From contig NZ_JARZAE010000004.1 of assembly GCF_029892095.1 (NCBI RefSeq), positions 4,650,001 through 4,714,000 on the forward strand: a stretch of 64,000 nt of DNA, in the 5' to 3' direction. The translations under genes were made by a program, and so were the position numbers. The stretch's first letter is position 1. Each line of letters starts with the position of its first letter. The notes under the pieces are model-generated. The model saw only the letters and a program-made list of their open reading frames with translations. It made no database searches and was not told the DNA's origin. The DNA comes from Kitasatospora sp. MAP12-44 (GTDB lineage: Bacteria; Actinomycetota; Actinomycetes; Streptomycetales; Streptomycetaceae). Shown here piece after piece: positions 35,095 to 43,195 of the stretch.

Positions 35095-35736
35095 ATGTCC
35101 GGCTCGCACTATTTCAACGGTGCTCCCGAGGTCGCCAGTGAGCGGCGCGAGATCACGGTGAGGCTGCCCGACATCACCCTGGAGCTCACCACGGACGCGG
35201 GTGTCTTCTCGCGCAGCCAGCTGGATCCGGGGACCAGGGTGCTGCTGGAGCACGCGCCGCCGCCACGGGTGCGGGGGCCGATCCTCGACCTGGGCTGCGG
35301 GTACGGGCCGATCGCGCTGACCTGGGCGTCGCGGCGCAAGCGCCTGCCGGTCTGGGGCGTGGACGTGAACACCCGCGCGCTGGAGCTGGTCACGCTCAAC
35401 GCGCAGAAGCTGAAGCTCGGCAACGTCCAGGCGGCGCTGCCCGACGACGTCCCCGAGGACGTCCGGTTCGCCACGATCTACTCGAACCCGCCGATCAGGG
35501 TCGGCAAGCCGGTGCTGCGCGGGATGCTGCACCAGTGGCTCGGCCGGCTGGTGCCGGAGGGGTCGGCGTTCCTGGTGGTGCAGCGCCACCTCGGCGCCGA
35601 CTCGCTGATGACGTGGCTCAACGACCAGGGCTATCCGACCACGCGGGTCACGTCGGTCAGCGGGTTCCGCATTCTTGAAGCACGTCCCCGCCCCGAGGGC
35701 GCGGGCCCCGACAGTGGACGAGGTACAGCAACGTGA
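35095..35736 (+). CDS. RsmC-like class I SAM methyltransferase
   Basis: A 213-residue methyltransferase of the RsmC/MTS group, which in other bacteria methylates guanines of 16S rRNA. It has the family's N-terminal HYFNGAPEVASERREI and TDAGVFSRSQLDPGTRVLLE. SAM motif I is ILDLGCGYGPIALTWA, followed by VWGVDVNTRALELVTLNA, then the catalytic motif IV SNPPIRVGK. The length is the small-domain version typical of actinobacteria. The ATG at 35095 follows AGGAGAGGG. Its stop overlaps the next gene's GTG by 4 bp, so the two are translationally coupled. The rRNA target is not deducible. Confidence 0.92.
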   Translation: MSGSHYFNGAPEVASERREITVRLPDITLELTTDAGVFSRSQLDPGTRVLLEHAPPPRVRGPILDLGCGYGPIALTWASRRKRLPVWGVDVNTRALELVTLNAQKLKLGNVQAALPDDVPEDVRFATIYSNPPIRVGKPVLRGMLHQWLGRLVPEGSAFLVVQRHLGADSLMTWLNDQGYPTTRVTSVSGFRILEARPRPEGAGPDSGRGTAT

Positions 35737-36317
35737 AGCAGCTCCGCGGGACCGACCTGAAGCGCCTGCACCGGACGTGGCGCCGGGCGAACGACTTCCG
35801 GCTCGCCGTCATCCTGGAGAACCTGCAGTCGCCGTTCAACGTGGGGTCGATCGTCCGCACGGCCGCCGCGATGGGTGCGGAGCAGCTGTACCTGACCGGC
35901 GACACCCCCTCGATCCGGTCCTCCGGCGCGCAGAAGGCCGCGATGGGGACGGACCGCTACCTCAAGGCGCAGCATTTCGAGACGGTCGCCGAGGCGGTGG
36001 CCCAGGCGCGGGCCGACGGCTACCGGATCGTGGGTCTGGAGCTGGCGGACGACGCCGTGCCGCTGTTCGCCACCGAACTGACGCCCGCCGCCTGCCTGAT
36101 GGTCGGGCACGAGGACCGCGGCGTGACGCCGGAGGGCCTGGCGCTCTGCGATGCCGTGGCCTTCGTCCCGCAGTTGGGCCGGGTCGGCTCGCTCAACGTC
36201 TCCTCGGCGCTGGTCGCCGGCTGCTACGAGGCCCGTCGGCAGGGCTACGCGCTCAGCGGTCTGCCGGACGGCGTGGAGGGTGACTTCATCGGGGACCTGG
36301 ACCTCGACGAGGAGTAG
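35733..36317 (+). CDS. TrmH/SpoU-family RNA 2'-O-methyltransferase
   Basis: A 194-residue SPOUT methyltransferase. It begins MKQLRGTDLKRLHRTWRRAND. The SpoU motifs are VILENLQSPFNVGSIVRTAAAMGA (motif 1), LMVGHEDRGVTPEGL (motif 2, with the variant GHED in place of GNE) and VPQLGRVGSLNVSSALVAGCYE (motif 3). Family members methylate ribose 2'-O in tRNA or rRNA. It overlaps the RsmC-like gene (GTGA), forming a two-gene RNA-modification operon. Confidence 0.92.
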   Translation: MKQLRGTDLKRLHRTWRRANDFRLAVILENLQSPFNVGSIVRTAAAMGAEQLYLTGDTPSIRSSGAQKAAMGTDRYLKAQHFETVAEAVAQARADGYRIVGLELADDAVPLFATELTPAACLMVGHEDRGVTPEGLALCDAVAFVPQLGRVGSLNVSSALVAGCYEARRQGYALSGLPDGVEGDFIGDLDLDEE

Positions 36318-36405
36318 CCGCGCGGTGAACAGGCCGTAGGGGTCCCGCCGACAGCCTCCGGGCCTGGTCGGCGGGGGTCCGAGGGTGCATGGCACACTGC
36401 CGCCC

Positions 36406-37176
36406 ATGGACGACAACAACGGGCTTCTGTCCGGCAGAATCGCGCTGATCACGGGCGCGAGCAGCGGTATCGGCGCGGCGGCGGCGCGGGTCTTCGCCCG
36501 GGAGGGCGCGACGGTGGTGCTGTTCGCCCGCCGGGAGGCGCAGTTGGCCGCGCTGGTCGCGGAGCTCCGGCACAAGGGCGCTGAAGCCGCCTACGTGGTA
36601 GGCGATGTGACGAACAGTCAGGATGTCGCCCGGGCGGTCGACTTCGCCGTGGAGCGCTTCGGCCGACTGGACGCGGCCTTCAACAACGCCGGAATCGGCG
36701 GGGACCAGACTCCGCTGCACCTGATGGACGACGACGTCTACGACGCCATCATCGACACCAATGTGCGCGGGGTGTGGAACTGCCTGCGCCATGAGATCCG
36801 GGCGATGCTGGCGAGCGGCGGCGGTGCGATCGTCAACAACAGCAGCGTCGGTGGGCTGGTGGCGATACCGGCCGCCGCGCCCTATGTGGCCTCCAAGCAC
36901 GCCGTGGTCGGTCTGACCAGGGCCGCGGCCGCGGAGTACGCGCGCCAGGGGATCCGGGTCAACTCGGTGGCGCCGGGGGTCACTCGCAGCGAGATCACCG
37001 TCGACTGGTTCGATCGCAACCCCGGGCTGGAGGAGGTGGTCCAGGGCATGACGCCGCAGGGGCGTACCGCGGGCCCGGAGGAGATCGCCGAGGCGGCGGC
37101 CTGGCTGTGCAGCGACCGGGCGTCGTTCGTCACCGGGGTCGTGATGCCGGTGGACGGCGGCTTCTGCAACCAGTGA
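36406..37176 (+). CDS. SDR family oxidoreductase
   Basis: A 256-residue classical short-chain dehydrogenase/reductase using NAD(P). Motifs are TGASSGIG (cofactor), NNAGIGG, catalytic Ser in NNSSVGG and YVASK, and the terminal VTGVVMPVDGGF. The substrate is unknown. It ends 12 bp before the convergent AfsA-type gene. Some gamma-butyrolactone clusters contain an SDR ketoreductase (BarS1 type), so a role in signal reduction is possible but unproven. The ATG at 36406 lacks a ribosome-binding site. A GTG at 36385 behind GGGGGTCCGAG would add seven residues. Confidence 0.92.
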   Translation: MDDNNGLLSGRIALITGASSGIGAAAARVFAREGATVVLFARREAQLAALVAELRHKGAEAAYVVGDVTNSQDVARAVDFAVERFGRLDAAFNNAGIGGDQTPLHLMDDDVYDAIIDTNVRGVWNCLRHEIRAMLASGGGAIVNNSSVGGLVAIPAAAPYVASKHAVVGLTRAAAAEYARQGIRVNSVAPGVTRSEITVDWFDRNPGLEEVVQGMTPQGRTAGPEEIAEAAAWLCSDRASFVTGVVMPVDGGFCNQ

Positions 37177-37188
37177 CGCGGCGGGAGT

Positions 37189-38109
37189 TCAGCTGCCGGC
37201 GACGGCCGGGCCGGTGAAGGTGGAGTGGAAGGCGGGCGCGCCGGCCTGCCGACCGGTCACCAGCACGGTGACGGTGTCCGGGGAGCTGCTGGGGACGGTC
37301 GAGGCCTCGATCCAGCAGGGCGCGTCGAACTCCACGTAGCGGCTGAAGGTGGTGACCGCCGAGGTCGGGGCGAAGAGCGTCGAGGTGCACTGGGCGGCGG
37401 CCTGGCAGGCGGCCTCGTGCAGGGCCAATCCCGGGACGTGGTCGACCGGGTGGTCGAAGAGCACGCGGTTGGCGGGATCGCAGCGCAGCTGCCAGTGCAG
37501 CGGACGGCCGGTGGGGGAGAGCAGGACCTCGGGGGCTGTGGCGCGGCCGGCGTCGGTCGGTGGCACGGGGGCGGGCAGTGGCCATTCGCCCCAGCCGGTG
37601 ACGGTCGCGCGCTCGCCGCGCAGTCGGCGGTAGACCGCGGGGGAGATCCACGAGAACCGGGTGGCCGACCGCGCGACGAGGCGGCCGTCGTGGCGGATGG
37701 CGATGTCCAGGTCGAGGCCGGTGAGTCTTCGGCCGTGCCGTCCGGCTTCGGTGCAGACGAGTTCGACGTCCAGCAGGGCCGGTCTGTCGACGGGCAGCCG
37801 CGGGTCTGCGGCGAGCGTCAGGTCCAGCTGCTCCAGCAGCGTCTGGTAGCCGAGCGGGACGTCGAACTCGGCGTGCGCGATGAGGAGTCCGCTCTGTCTG
37901 ACCGTTTGCGGGACGAGCAGCGGGTCAGGCCGTCTGCTGCCGGTGCTGCTGGCGCCGGAGGTTGCGGCGGGCCAGCGGGCCGTGAGCGAGAAGCGGTTCG
38001 GGGTGTGCCGGGTCCAGCCGGTCAGGAGTACCGACTCGTCCGTCGTGAGGTGGACGAGCTCTCTGGCTATCCCCGCGGCTGCCGGGGGAGCGAGAAGCGT
38101 CTGGTGCAA
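37189..38109 (-). CDS. AfsA/ScbA family gamma-butyrolactone biosynthesis protein
   Basis: A 306-residue AfsA-type protein, which condenses dihydroxyacetone phosphate with a beta-ketoacyl thioester in the first step of A-factor-like signal synthesis. Two AfsA (hot-dog) repeats are seen. The first has ARELVHLTTDESVLLTGWTRHTPNRFSLTARWP and LVPQTVRQSGLLIAHAEFDVPLG. The second has RVLFDHPVDHVPGLALHEAACQAA and TTFSRYVEFDAPCWIEA. The only start that fits is TTG at 38109 behind AGGGGA. It is divergent from a TetR receptor, sharing a 111-bp region with an autoregulatory element, the classic layout of scbA/scbR and barX/barA loci. Confidence 0.93.
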   Translation of the reverse strand: MHQTLLAPPAAAGIARELVHLTTDESVLLTGWTRHTPNRFSLTARWPAATSGASSTGSRRPDPLLVPQTVRQSGLLIAHAEFDVPLGYQTLLEQLDLTLAADPRLPVDRPALLDVELVCTEAGRHGRRLTGLDLDIAIRHDGRLVARSATRFSWISPAVYRRLRGERATVTGWGEWPLPAPVPPTDAGRATAPEVLLSPTGRPLHWQLRCDPANRVLFDHPVDHVPGLALHEAACQAAAQCTSTLFAPTSAVTTFSRYVEFDAPCWIEASTVPSSSPDTVTVLVTGRQAGAPAFHSTFTGPAVAGS

Positions 38110-38162
38110 CGTGTCCCCTTGAGAGCATGGTGTTCACCCGGGCGTTCGAATCGCCTTTCTGT

Positions 38163-38188
38163 AACATACAGACTGACTGGTTTGTTTT
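38163..38188. promoter_or_regulatory. Autoregulatory element (ARE) for a gamma-butyrolactone receptor
   Basis: AACATACAGACTGACTGG followed by TTTGTTTT matches the known ARE shape (ACATAC...GGTTTGTTT, imperfect inverted repeat of about 26 bp). It lies 33 bp upstream of the receptor ATG and 54 bp upstream of the AfsA-type start, covering the probable -10 (TATGTT, minus strand) of the synthase. Confidence 0.82.
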
Positions 38189-38220
38189 TCAAGCCACTGA
38201 TTGTGAAGGTGAGCAGCGCC

Positions 38221-38901
38221 ATGGCACAGCAGGAGCGTGGGATCCGGACCCGTCGGGTGATCCTCGAGGCAGCGGCCTCGGTCTTCGACGAGTTCGGCTA
38301 CGAGGCCGCGACCATCGCGGAGATCCTCGCCCGCGCTCACCTGACCAAGGGCGCCCTGTACTTCCACTTCTCGTCCAAGGAGGAGCTGGCGCGCGGCGTG
38401 CTCGACGAGGCGGTGACGACCGACGGCGTGCTGTCGCAGACCTACCGGCTCCAGGAGTTGGTGGACACCGCGATGGCACTGGCCTACCGACTGCCCAGGG
38501 AACCGCTGTTGAGCGCCTCGATCCGGTTGTCGGTGGACAAGAAGGCGCGGGCGATGTTCGGGACCCGGTGGCCCGACTGGATCTCGCTGCTGGCCGGGCT
38601 GATCCAGCAGGCGAAGGAGAACGGGGAGGTGCTGGCGCACGTGGTCCCGACCGACACCGCCCGGCTGGTGGTGGGTGCGTGGACGGGCGTGGAGCTGGTG
38701 GCGGAGGGGCTGCCGGAGGAGTACAGCCTGGAGAGCGAGATCGCCCAGCTCTTCGACCACCTGCTGCCGGGAATCGCGGTGCCGGCCGTGCTGGCCCGGC
38801 TGGACACCGCGGCGGACCGGGGCACCCGACTCGTCGCCCAGGCCCGGGAGTCGGCGCAGGTGGCGCAGGCGGCGCTGGCAGCGGAAACAGCGGGGTCGTA
38901 G
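38221..38901 (+). CDS. Gamma-butyrolactone receptor, TetR family (ArpA/ScbR type)
   Basis: A 226-residue TetR-family repressor of the A-factor receptor group. The HTH (residues about 8-55) is RTRRVILEAAASVFDEFGYEAATIAEILARAHLTKGALYFHFSSKEELA, nearly the group consensus. The ligand domain has the conserved Trp in RWPDWISLLAGLIQQAKENGEV. It should bind the adjacent ARE and repress itself and the synthase until the signal accumulates. The ATG at 38221 gives the expected start MAQQERGIRTR. An in-frame GTG slightly upstream is less likely. Confidence 0.93.
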   Translation: MAQQERGIRTRRVILEAAASVFDEFGYEAATIAEILARAHLTKGALYFHFSSKEELARGVLDEAVTTDGVLSQTYRLQELVDTAMALAYRLPREPLLSASIRLSVDKKARAMFGTRWPDWISLLAGLIQQAKENGEVLAHVVPTDTARLVVGAWTGVELVAEGLPEEYSLESEIAQLFDHLLPGIAVPAVLARLDTAADRGTRLVAQARESAQVAQAALAAETAGS

Positions 38902-39021
38902 CGCTGGTGGCGGGTGCGCGGGGTCGGCGCCGGGGCTGCGATTCCAGTGTGAATCCAGGCGGTTCGGTGACCCTCCTGGTCCACGTATCCGCCCCCGCAC
39001 GAGAATGACGGTGAAGTCGAC

Positions 39022-39525
39022 ATGGCGATAAGCCCCGAGCGTTTCCGTGAGGTCTTCGGTTCCTTTCCGACATCCGTCTCGGTGATCACGGCGCTGGACG
39101 ACCAGGGCCAACCCCGCGGATTCACCTGCAATGCCGTCTGCGCGGTGTCCGCCGCGCCACCCCTGCTGCTGATCTGCGTCGACAAGAACTCGCAGACGCT
39201 GCCTGCGATCGCCGCCTCCGGGGCGTTCGTGGTCAATGTGCTGGCGTCCTCCGGAGAGGAGGTCTCGCGGCTCTTCGCGGGCAAGGAGACGGACAAGTTC
39301 ACCGCCGTCGACTGGCGGCCCTCGGCGCTGGCCGACGGTGCGCCGATCCTCGCGGACGTCGCGCTGGCCTACGCCGAGTGCCGGGTGGTCGACACCGTCG
39401 AGGGGGGTGACCACTGGATCTTCATCGCCCGGGTGGAGGGCGCGGAGGTGGCGGCCCGTGAGGCGCTGCTCTACTTCAAGCGCCACTACAGCGTCTGGAA
39501 CCAGGAGTTGGCCGCCGCCCACTGA
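39022..39525 (+). CDS. Flavin reductase family protein
   Basis: A 167-residue FMN-binding split-barrel protein of the flavin reductase-like family, which supplies reduced FMN or FAD to two-component monooxygenases. It has PERFREVFGSFPTSVSVITALDDQGQPRGFTCNAVCAVSAAPPLLLICVDKNSQT, FVVNVLASSGEEVSRLFAG and ALAYAECRVVDTVEGGDHWIFIARVEG. The ATG at 39022 has only weak Shine-Dalgarno sequence. The monooxygenase partner is not nearby unless the luciferase-like fragment at 33.8 kb is its relic. It lies between the two receptor-type regulators, so GBL control is plausible. Confidence 0.92.
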   Translation: MAISPERFREVFGSFPTSVSVITALDDQGQPRGFTCNAVCAVSAAPPLLLICVDKNSQTLPAIAASGAFVVNVLASSGEEVSRLFAGKETDKFTAVDWRPSALADGAPILADVALAYAECRVVDTVEGGDHWIFIARVEGAEVAAREALLYFKRHYSVWNQELAAAH

Positions 39526-39552
39526 GTGGGAGCGGTCGCCGCCCGCCCGCCG

Positions 39553-40278
39553 TCAGACGAGTGCGCCGACCGGTCGGACGGCGGTTCGGACGGCGGGTCG
39601 GCTGGTGACCGCGCTCTGGTGGGGAATGTCCGCCGGGGCGTTCGCGGCGAAGTCCACCGAGAGGTCCGGGGTGCCGGCCGGATTCAGTCCGGCCAGCGCC
39701 TCGGGCGTCGCCAGGACGGGGTGCAGCAGTTGCCAGAATCCGGTCAGGGCGCTGCGCGAGAGCCACTCCCGGTTCGTCCGGCCGAGCACCTCGAACCCGG
39801 TGGTGGCGGCCACGATCGCGGCGGCCAGGCTCTGCTGGGAGGCGCCCGGGGCGAGCACGCCCTCGAGCGCCGCCTGCGAGAGCAGCTGCTGCACGCAGCT
39901 CTGCCACTCCTGGCGAAGGCTGAGCCCGGGGCCCTTCGCGCCGTCGCAGCTCAGCTGGAACCCGGCCCGCGCCGTGACGTCCGAGCGGAGCAGGTCCGCG
40001 AGTTCGTGTGAGGTGTCGGTCAGCACCTGCAGCGCGTTGCGGCCGGTCAGGCTCGCGCTGCGGGCCGCGCCGCGCAGCGCGAGGGCGGCCTCGGCCTCGA
40101 CGGCGGCGGCCAGCGCGGCCTTGTTCTCGAAGTGGAAGTGCAGCGCGCCCGAGCTCACCCCGGCCTCGGAGCTGATGCCGGCCATCCTCGCCTGGATGTA
40201 GCCGTACTGGTCGAAGGCCTCGGCCGCCGAGCGGATCAGCTCGCGGCGGGTGCGGGCCGAACGTTCCTGTTTCGTCAC
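39553..40278 (-). CDS. TetR family regulator, GBL-receptor-like (pseudo-receptor candidate)
   Basis: A 241-residue TetR protein resembling gamma-butyrolactone receptors. The HTH is TRRELIRSAAEAFDQYGYIQARMAGISSEAGVSSGALHFHFENKAALAAAVE. It lacks the usual receptor YFHF consensus (HFHF here). It has LRQEWQSCVQQLLSQAALEGVL in the ligand domain and an extended, low-complexity C-terminus. In Streptomyces second receptors of this sort (ScbR2, BarB) often bind antibiotics instead of butyrolactones. The start is GTG at 40278. It is convergent with the flavin reductase and has an ARE-like sequence 40-60 bp upstream. Confidence 0.88.
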   Translation of the reverse strand: MTKQERSARTRRELIRSAAEAFDQYGYIQARMAGISSEAGVSSGALHFHFENKAALAAAVEAEAALALRGAARSASLTGRNALQVLTDTSHELADLLRSDVTARAGFQLSCDGAKGPGLSLRQEWQSCVQQLLSQAALEGVLAPGASQQSLAAAIVAATTGFEVLGRTNREWLSRSALTGFWQLLHPVLATPEALAGLNPAGTPDLSVDFAANAPADIPHQSAVTSRPAVRTAVRPVGALV

Positions 40279-40314
40279 CGGGAACCGCCTCTGGTGGGAT
40301 GCATGGGCGTCACT

Positions 40315-40340
40315 ATAAAACCAACCGCGATGTTTTGTCT
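40315..40340. promoter_or_regulatory. ARE-like operator upstream of the second TetR gene
   Basis: TATAAAACCAACCGCGATG followed by TTTTGTCT: an AT-bounded imperfect inverted repeat (AAAAC ... GTTTT) in the position of an ARE. The match to the consensus is weaker than at 38163. Confidence 0.5.
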
Positions 40341-40661
40341 TGGATTCGACGCATCGACAGCGACGGCGCCTGCCTGCGGTGCCATCGCCCTTGCCAGGGT
40401 CGGTGGAAGCGCCAAGTCCATTGCCCTGCGCCCGTCTTGGGTGGCTTTGGCAGGCCAGTACGCTCTGCTGGAGTGTGGCGTGAGTGACCCATGGGACTCA
40501 GGGGATCCGCGAGGAACAGCACGGATGGTATGTTTTGCCCGATGCCGATCCGAGGCAGCTCACTGGGCCGACGAGGCCAGGCGCGGGCCGTCCACTCGGC
40601 GCAGGGCGGGTGGACGGCCGGTGATTGAGTGGCACCCGCCGACGGTCTTCAACCAGTGGTA

Positions 40662-40691
40662 TTCAAAGGGCGCATGGGCTGCAACTAGTAT
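40662..40691 (+). promoter_or_regulatory. Promoter of the EspR-like XRE gene
   Basis: TTCAAA, an 18-bp spacer, then TAGTAT, giving a leader of about 57 nt before the ATG at 40755. Confidence 0.45.
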
Positions 40692-40754
40692 GGGGTCCGC
40701 AGCAAAGAGCATCTGTGTGAGCTGCTGCGATCTGGCGACCGGAGGAGCGACGGG

Positions 40755-41192
40755 ATGACCGATTCGGCCGAAGCGACGGCACTCTCGGAGAAGATCGACG
40801 CGCTGTTCCGGACCGTCCGCCGTCCCAACCGCGAGCAGTACAGCCACGAAGAGGTGGCGAAGGCCTGTCGCGAGGTCACCGGTGAGAGCTTCTCCGCCAC
40901 CTACCTCTGGCAGTTGCGCACCGGCCGTCGCAACAACCCGACCAAGCGGCACCTTGAGGCGCTGGCCCAGTTCTTCCAGGTCCCGCCCGCCTACTTCTTC
41001 GACGAGGAGCAGGGCGGCGAAATCGCCAAGGAGATCGCCCTGCTGGGCGCGCTGCGTGACGCGGGGGTGCGCAGCATGGCCCTGCGCGCGGTCAACCTCT
41101 CCCCCGAGGGGCTGGACACGGTGAGCGACCTGATCGACGCGATCGCCCGCCGCGAGGCCTCCCGCGAGGCGGCCAAGAACCGCCGCGGCTAG
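40755..41192 (+). CDS. XRE family regulator, EspR-like
   Basis: A 145-residue DNA-binding protein with one XRE HTH (SHEEVAKACREVTGESFSATYLWQLRTGRRNNPTKRHLEALAQFFQVPPAYFFDEE) and a C-terminal helical dimerisation region (LGALRDAGVRSMALRAVNLSPEGLDTVSDLIDAI). This layout, and wording such as YLxQLRxGxRxNP and PAYF, resembles mycobacterial EspR, a nucleoid-associated regulator of secretion. Orthology is not claimed. It starts at ATG 40755 after GGAGGAGCGACGGG. It is monocistronic. Confidence 0.9.
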   Translation: MTDSAEATALSEKIDALFRTVRRPNREQYSHEEVAKACREVTGESFSATYLWQLRTGRRNNPTKRHLEALAQFFQVPPAYFFDEEQGGEIAKEIALLGALRDAGVRSMALRAVNLSPEGLDTVSDLIDAIARREASREAAKNRRG

Positions 41193-41236
41193 GGGCTAGC
41201 GGCTAGCGGCTTTCGCGCGAAAGCCCCGGAAGCCCG

Positions 41237-42283
41237 TCAGGCGAGGCCGAGTTCGGCCTCGCCGAGCGGCGCGAAGTGCCGTTCGACCTCGGCCGGGGAG
41301 ACCTCGGCCAGGGTGGCCGGCGACCAGCGCGGGTTGCGGTCCTTGTCGATGACCTGCGCCCGGACGCCCTCGATCAGGTCCGGCGAGGCGAGGCCCGCGC
41401 AGGACACCCGGTACTCCTGGTCGAGCACCGCGCCCAGCGAGACCAGCCGACGGGCCCGGCGCAGCGCCGCCAGCGTCACCTTCAGCGCGGTCGGCGACTT
41501 GGCGAGGATCTGCTCGGCCGCCTCCTTGGCCTGCGGCAGCCCGCTGTCCGCCAGCCTCTCCAGGATCTCCTCGACACTGTCGGCCGCGTAGCAGTGGTCG
41601 ATCCACTCGCGCTCGGCGGCGAGCTCGGACGGCCCGGCCGGGGCGCTGAACTCGGCCACCGCGGCAGCCGGTTCGACGCCGGCCAGGGCCTCGGTGAAGG
41701 CCGCCAGCCGCTGCGACGGCACGTGGTGGTCGGCGAAGCCGCAGTACACCGCGTCCGCGCCGCTGAGCCGCCCGGCGGTCAGCGCAAGGTGGGTGCCCAG
41801 CTCGCCGGGCGCCAGCGCGAGCAGCCGGGTGCCGCCGACGTCCGGCACAAAGCCGATGGCCGTCTCCGGCATGCCCAGCGAGCTGCGCTCGGTGACCACC
41901 CGGACCGAGCCGTGCGCCGAGACGCCGACCCCGCCGCCCAGCACCAGCCCGTCCATCACCGCGACATACGGCTTCGGGTAGCCCGCGATCCGGTGGTTGA
42001 GCAGGTACTCGTCGTGGAAGAAGGCGCGCGCACCGGCCCCACCGAGCTTGGCGTCGTCATGGAAGAAGCGGATGTCCCCGCCCGCGCACAGCCCTCGCTC
42101 GCCCGCGCCGGTGACCACCACGGCGAGCACCTGCTCGTCCTGCTCCCAGTCGGCGAGGACGGCGTGCAGCCGGCGGACCATGGCGTGGTCGAGGGCGTTG
42201 ATCGCCCGCGGCCGGTTGAGGGTGAGCCGCCCCACCCGCCCGTCCTTGCGCGCCAGGACGGAGTCGTCGGACTGCGTGCTCAT
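41237..42283 (-). CDS. 3-hydroxyisobutyryl-CoA hydrolase (enoyl-CoA hydratase/isomerase family)
   Basis: A 348-residue crotonase-fold enzyme of the HIBYL-CoA hydrolase subgroup, which frees 3-hydroxyisobutyrate in valine degradation. Markers are LTLNRPRAINALDHAMVRRLHAVLADWE, RGLCAGGDIRFFHDD (oxyanion hole), LVLGGGVGVSAHGSVRVVTERSSLGMPETAIGFVPDVGGT (with the catalytic Glu and Asp) and the C-terminal extension NPRWSPATLAEVSPAEVERHFAPLG, typical of hydrolases and not of plain hydratases. It fits functionally with the branched-chain dehydrogenase at 10.8 kb, though it is not linked to it. Start ATG at 42283. Confidence 0.93.
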   Translation of the reverse strand: MSTQSDDSVLARKDGRVGRLTLNRPRAINALDHAMVRRLHAVLADWEQDEQVLAVVVTGAGERGLCAGGDIRFFHDDAKLGGAGARAFFHDEYLLNHRIAGYPKPYVAVMDGLVLGGGVGVSAHGSVRVVTERSSLGMPETAIGFVPDVGGTRLLALAPGELGTHLALTAGRLSGADAVYCGFADHHVPSQRLAAFTEALAGVEPAAAVAEFSAPAGPSELAAEREWIDHCYAADSVEEILERLADSGLPQAKEAAEQILAKSPTALKVTLAALRRARRLVSLGAVLDQEYRVSCAGLASPDLIEGVRAQVIDKDRNPRWSPATLAEVSPAEVERHFAPLGEAELGLA

Positions 42284-42445
42284 CGGGGTGCTCCTCGCGG
42301 GTCGGGCCGTGCCGCTGCCACGGTAGCGGGTGGCCGGAACAAGCCGAACGGAGACCTCGCCGGCACCGGGCGGTCCTGGACGGCGCGAGCGACGCGCCGA
42401 GCCGAATCGGGTTCGGCAGGCCGGTTCTGGGCGAGACTGACAGGC

Positions 42446-43195
42446 ATGCTGGGGCTACCGGACCACATTCACGCCTTCCTCTTCGACCTCGACGGTGTGC
42501 TGACGCAGACCGCCAAAGTCCACGCCGCCGCCTGGAAGTCGATGTTCGACGGCTTCCTGCGCGAGGAGGCCCGCCGCACCGACGAGGAGTTCGTCCCCTT
42601 CGACCCGGTCGAGGACTACGACCGGTACGTGGACGGCAAACCGCGCCTGGACGGCACCCGTTCCTTCCTCGCGTCGCGCGACATCCGGCTGCCCGAGGGC
42701 AGCGCCGCCGACCTGCCCGGCACCCGCTCCGTTTACGGGCTGAGCACGGCGAAGAACGACACCGTGCTGCGGCTGATCCGCGAGCAGGGCGTCCAGCCGT
42801 ACGCCGGCTCGGTGGAGTACCTGCACCGGCTGCGGGTGCTCGGCCTGCCCCGCGCCGTGGTCTCCTCCAGCGCCAACTGCCGTGACGTGCTGCGGGCGGC
42901 CGGCATCGACGGGCTGTTCGACGTGGTGATCGACGGCGAGACGGCCCGCCGGGACGGACTGCCGGGCAAACCGGCGCCGGACACCTATCTGGCCGCCGCC
43001 AGGGCCCTGAAGACCGAGCCGCAGCACGCGGCCGTCTTCGAGGACGCCCTGGCGGGGGTGGCCTCCGGCCGGGCCGGCGGCTTCGGCGTAGTGGTCGGGG
43101 TGAACCGCACCGGCCAGGCCGACGCGCTGCGCGCCAACGGCGCCGACCTGGTGGTGGACGACCTGTCCGACTTGTTCGAGGGGGAGCGCCGATGA
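42446..43195 (+). CDS. Beta-phosphoglucomutase-type HAD hydrolase
   Basis: A 249-residue HAD-superfamily protein. The nucleophile motif is FLFDLDGVLTQTAKVHAAAWKSMFD, the cap carries GLSTAKND, then motif II (SSS in RAVVSSSANC), motif III Lys in GKPAPDTYL and motif IV VFEDALAGVASGRAGGFGVVVGVNR. DGKPRLDGTRSFLASRDI is typical of bacterial beta-PGMs fused or linked to GH65 enzymes. It converts beta-glucose 1-phosphate to glucose 6-phosphate. Its stop overlaps the GH65 start (ATGA), so the two are coupled in one pathway. Confidence 0.94.
   Translation: MLGLPDHIHAFLFDLDGVLTQTAKVHAAAWKSMFDGFLREEARRTDEEFVPFDPVEDYDRYVDGKPRLDGTRSFLASRDIRLPEGSAADLPGTRSVYGLSTAKNDTVLRLIREQGVQPYAGSVEYLHRLRVLGLPRAVVSSSANCRDVLRAAGIDGLFDVVIDGETARRDGLPGKPAPDTYLAAARALKTEPQHAAVFEDALAGVASGRAGGFGVVVGVNRTGQADALRANGADLVVDDLSDLFEGERR

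Larger units (their letters stand above)
40279..40754. other. Regulatory intergenic region between TetR and XRE genes
   Basis: A 476-bp divergent region holding the ARE-like site at 40315-40340 and the XRE gene promoter at 40662-40691. A second TATGTTTTG, similar to half of the ARE-like site, occurs near 40528. No convincing gene is present. Confidence 0.5.

Noticed and set aside
36406-37176. SDR as a certain BarS1-type butyrolactone reductase
   Set aside because: SDR family motifs do not show the substrate. The gene is convergent with, not part of, the synthase operon, so only adjacency supports the idea.
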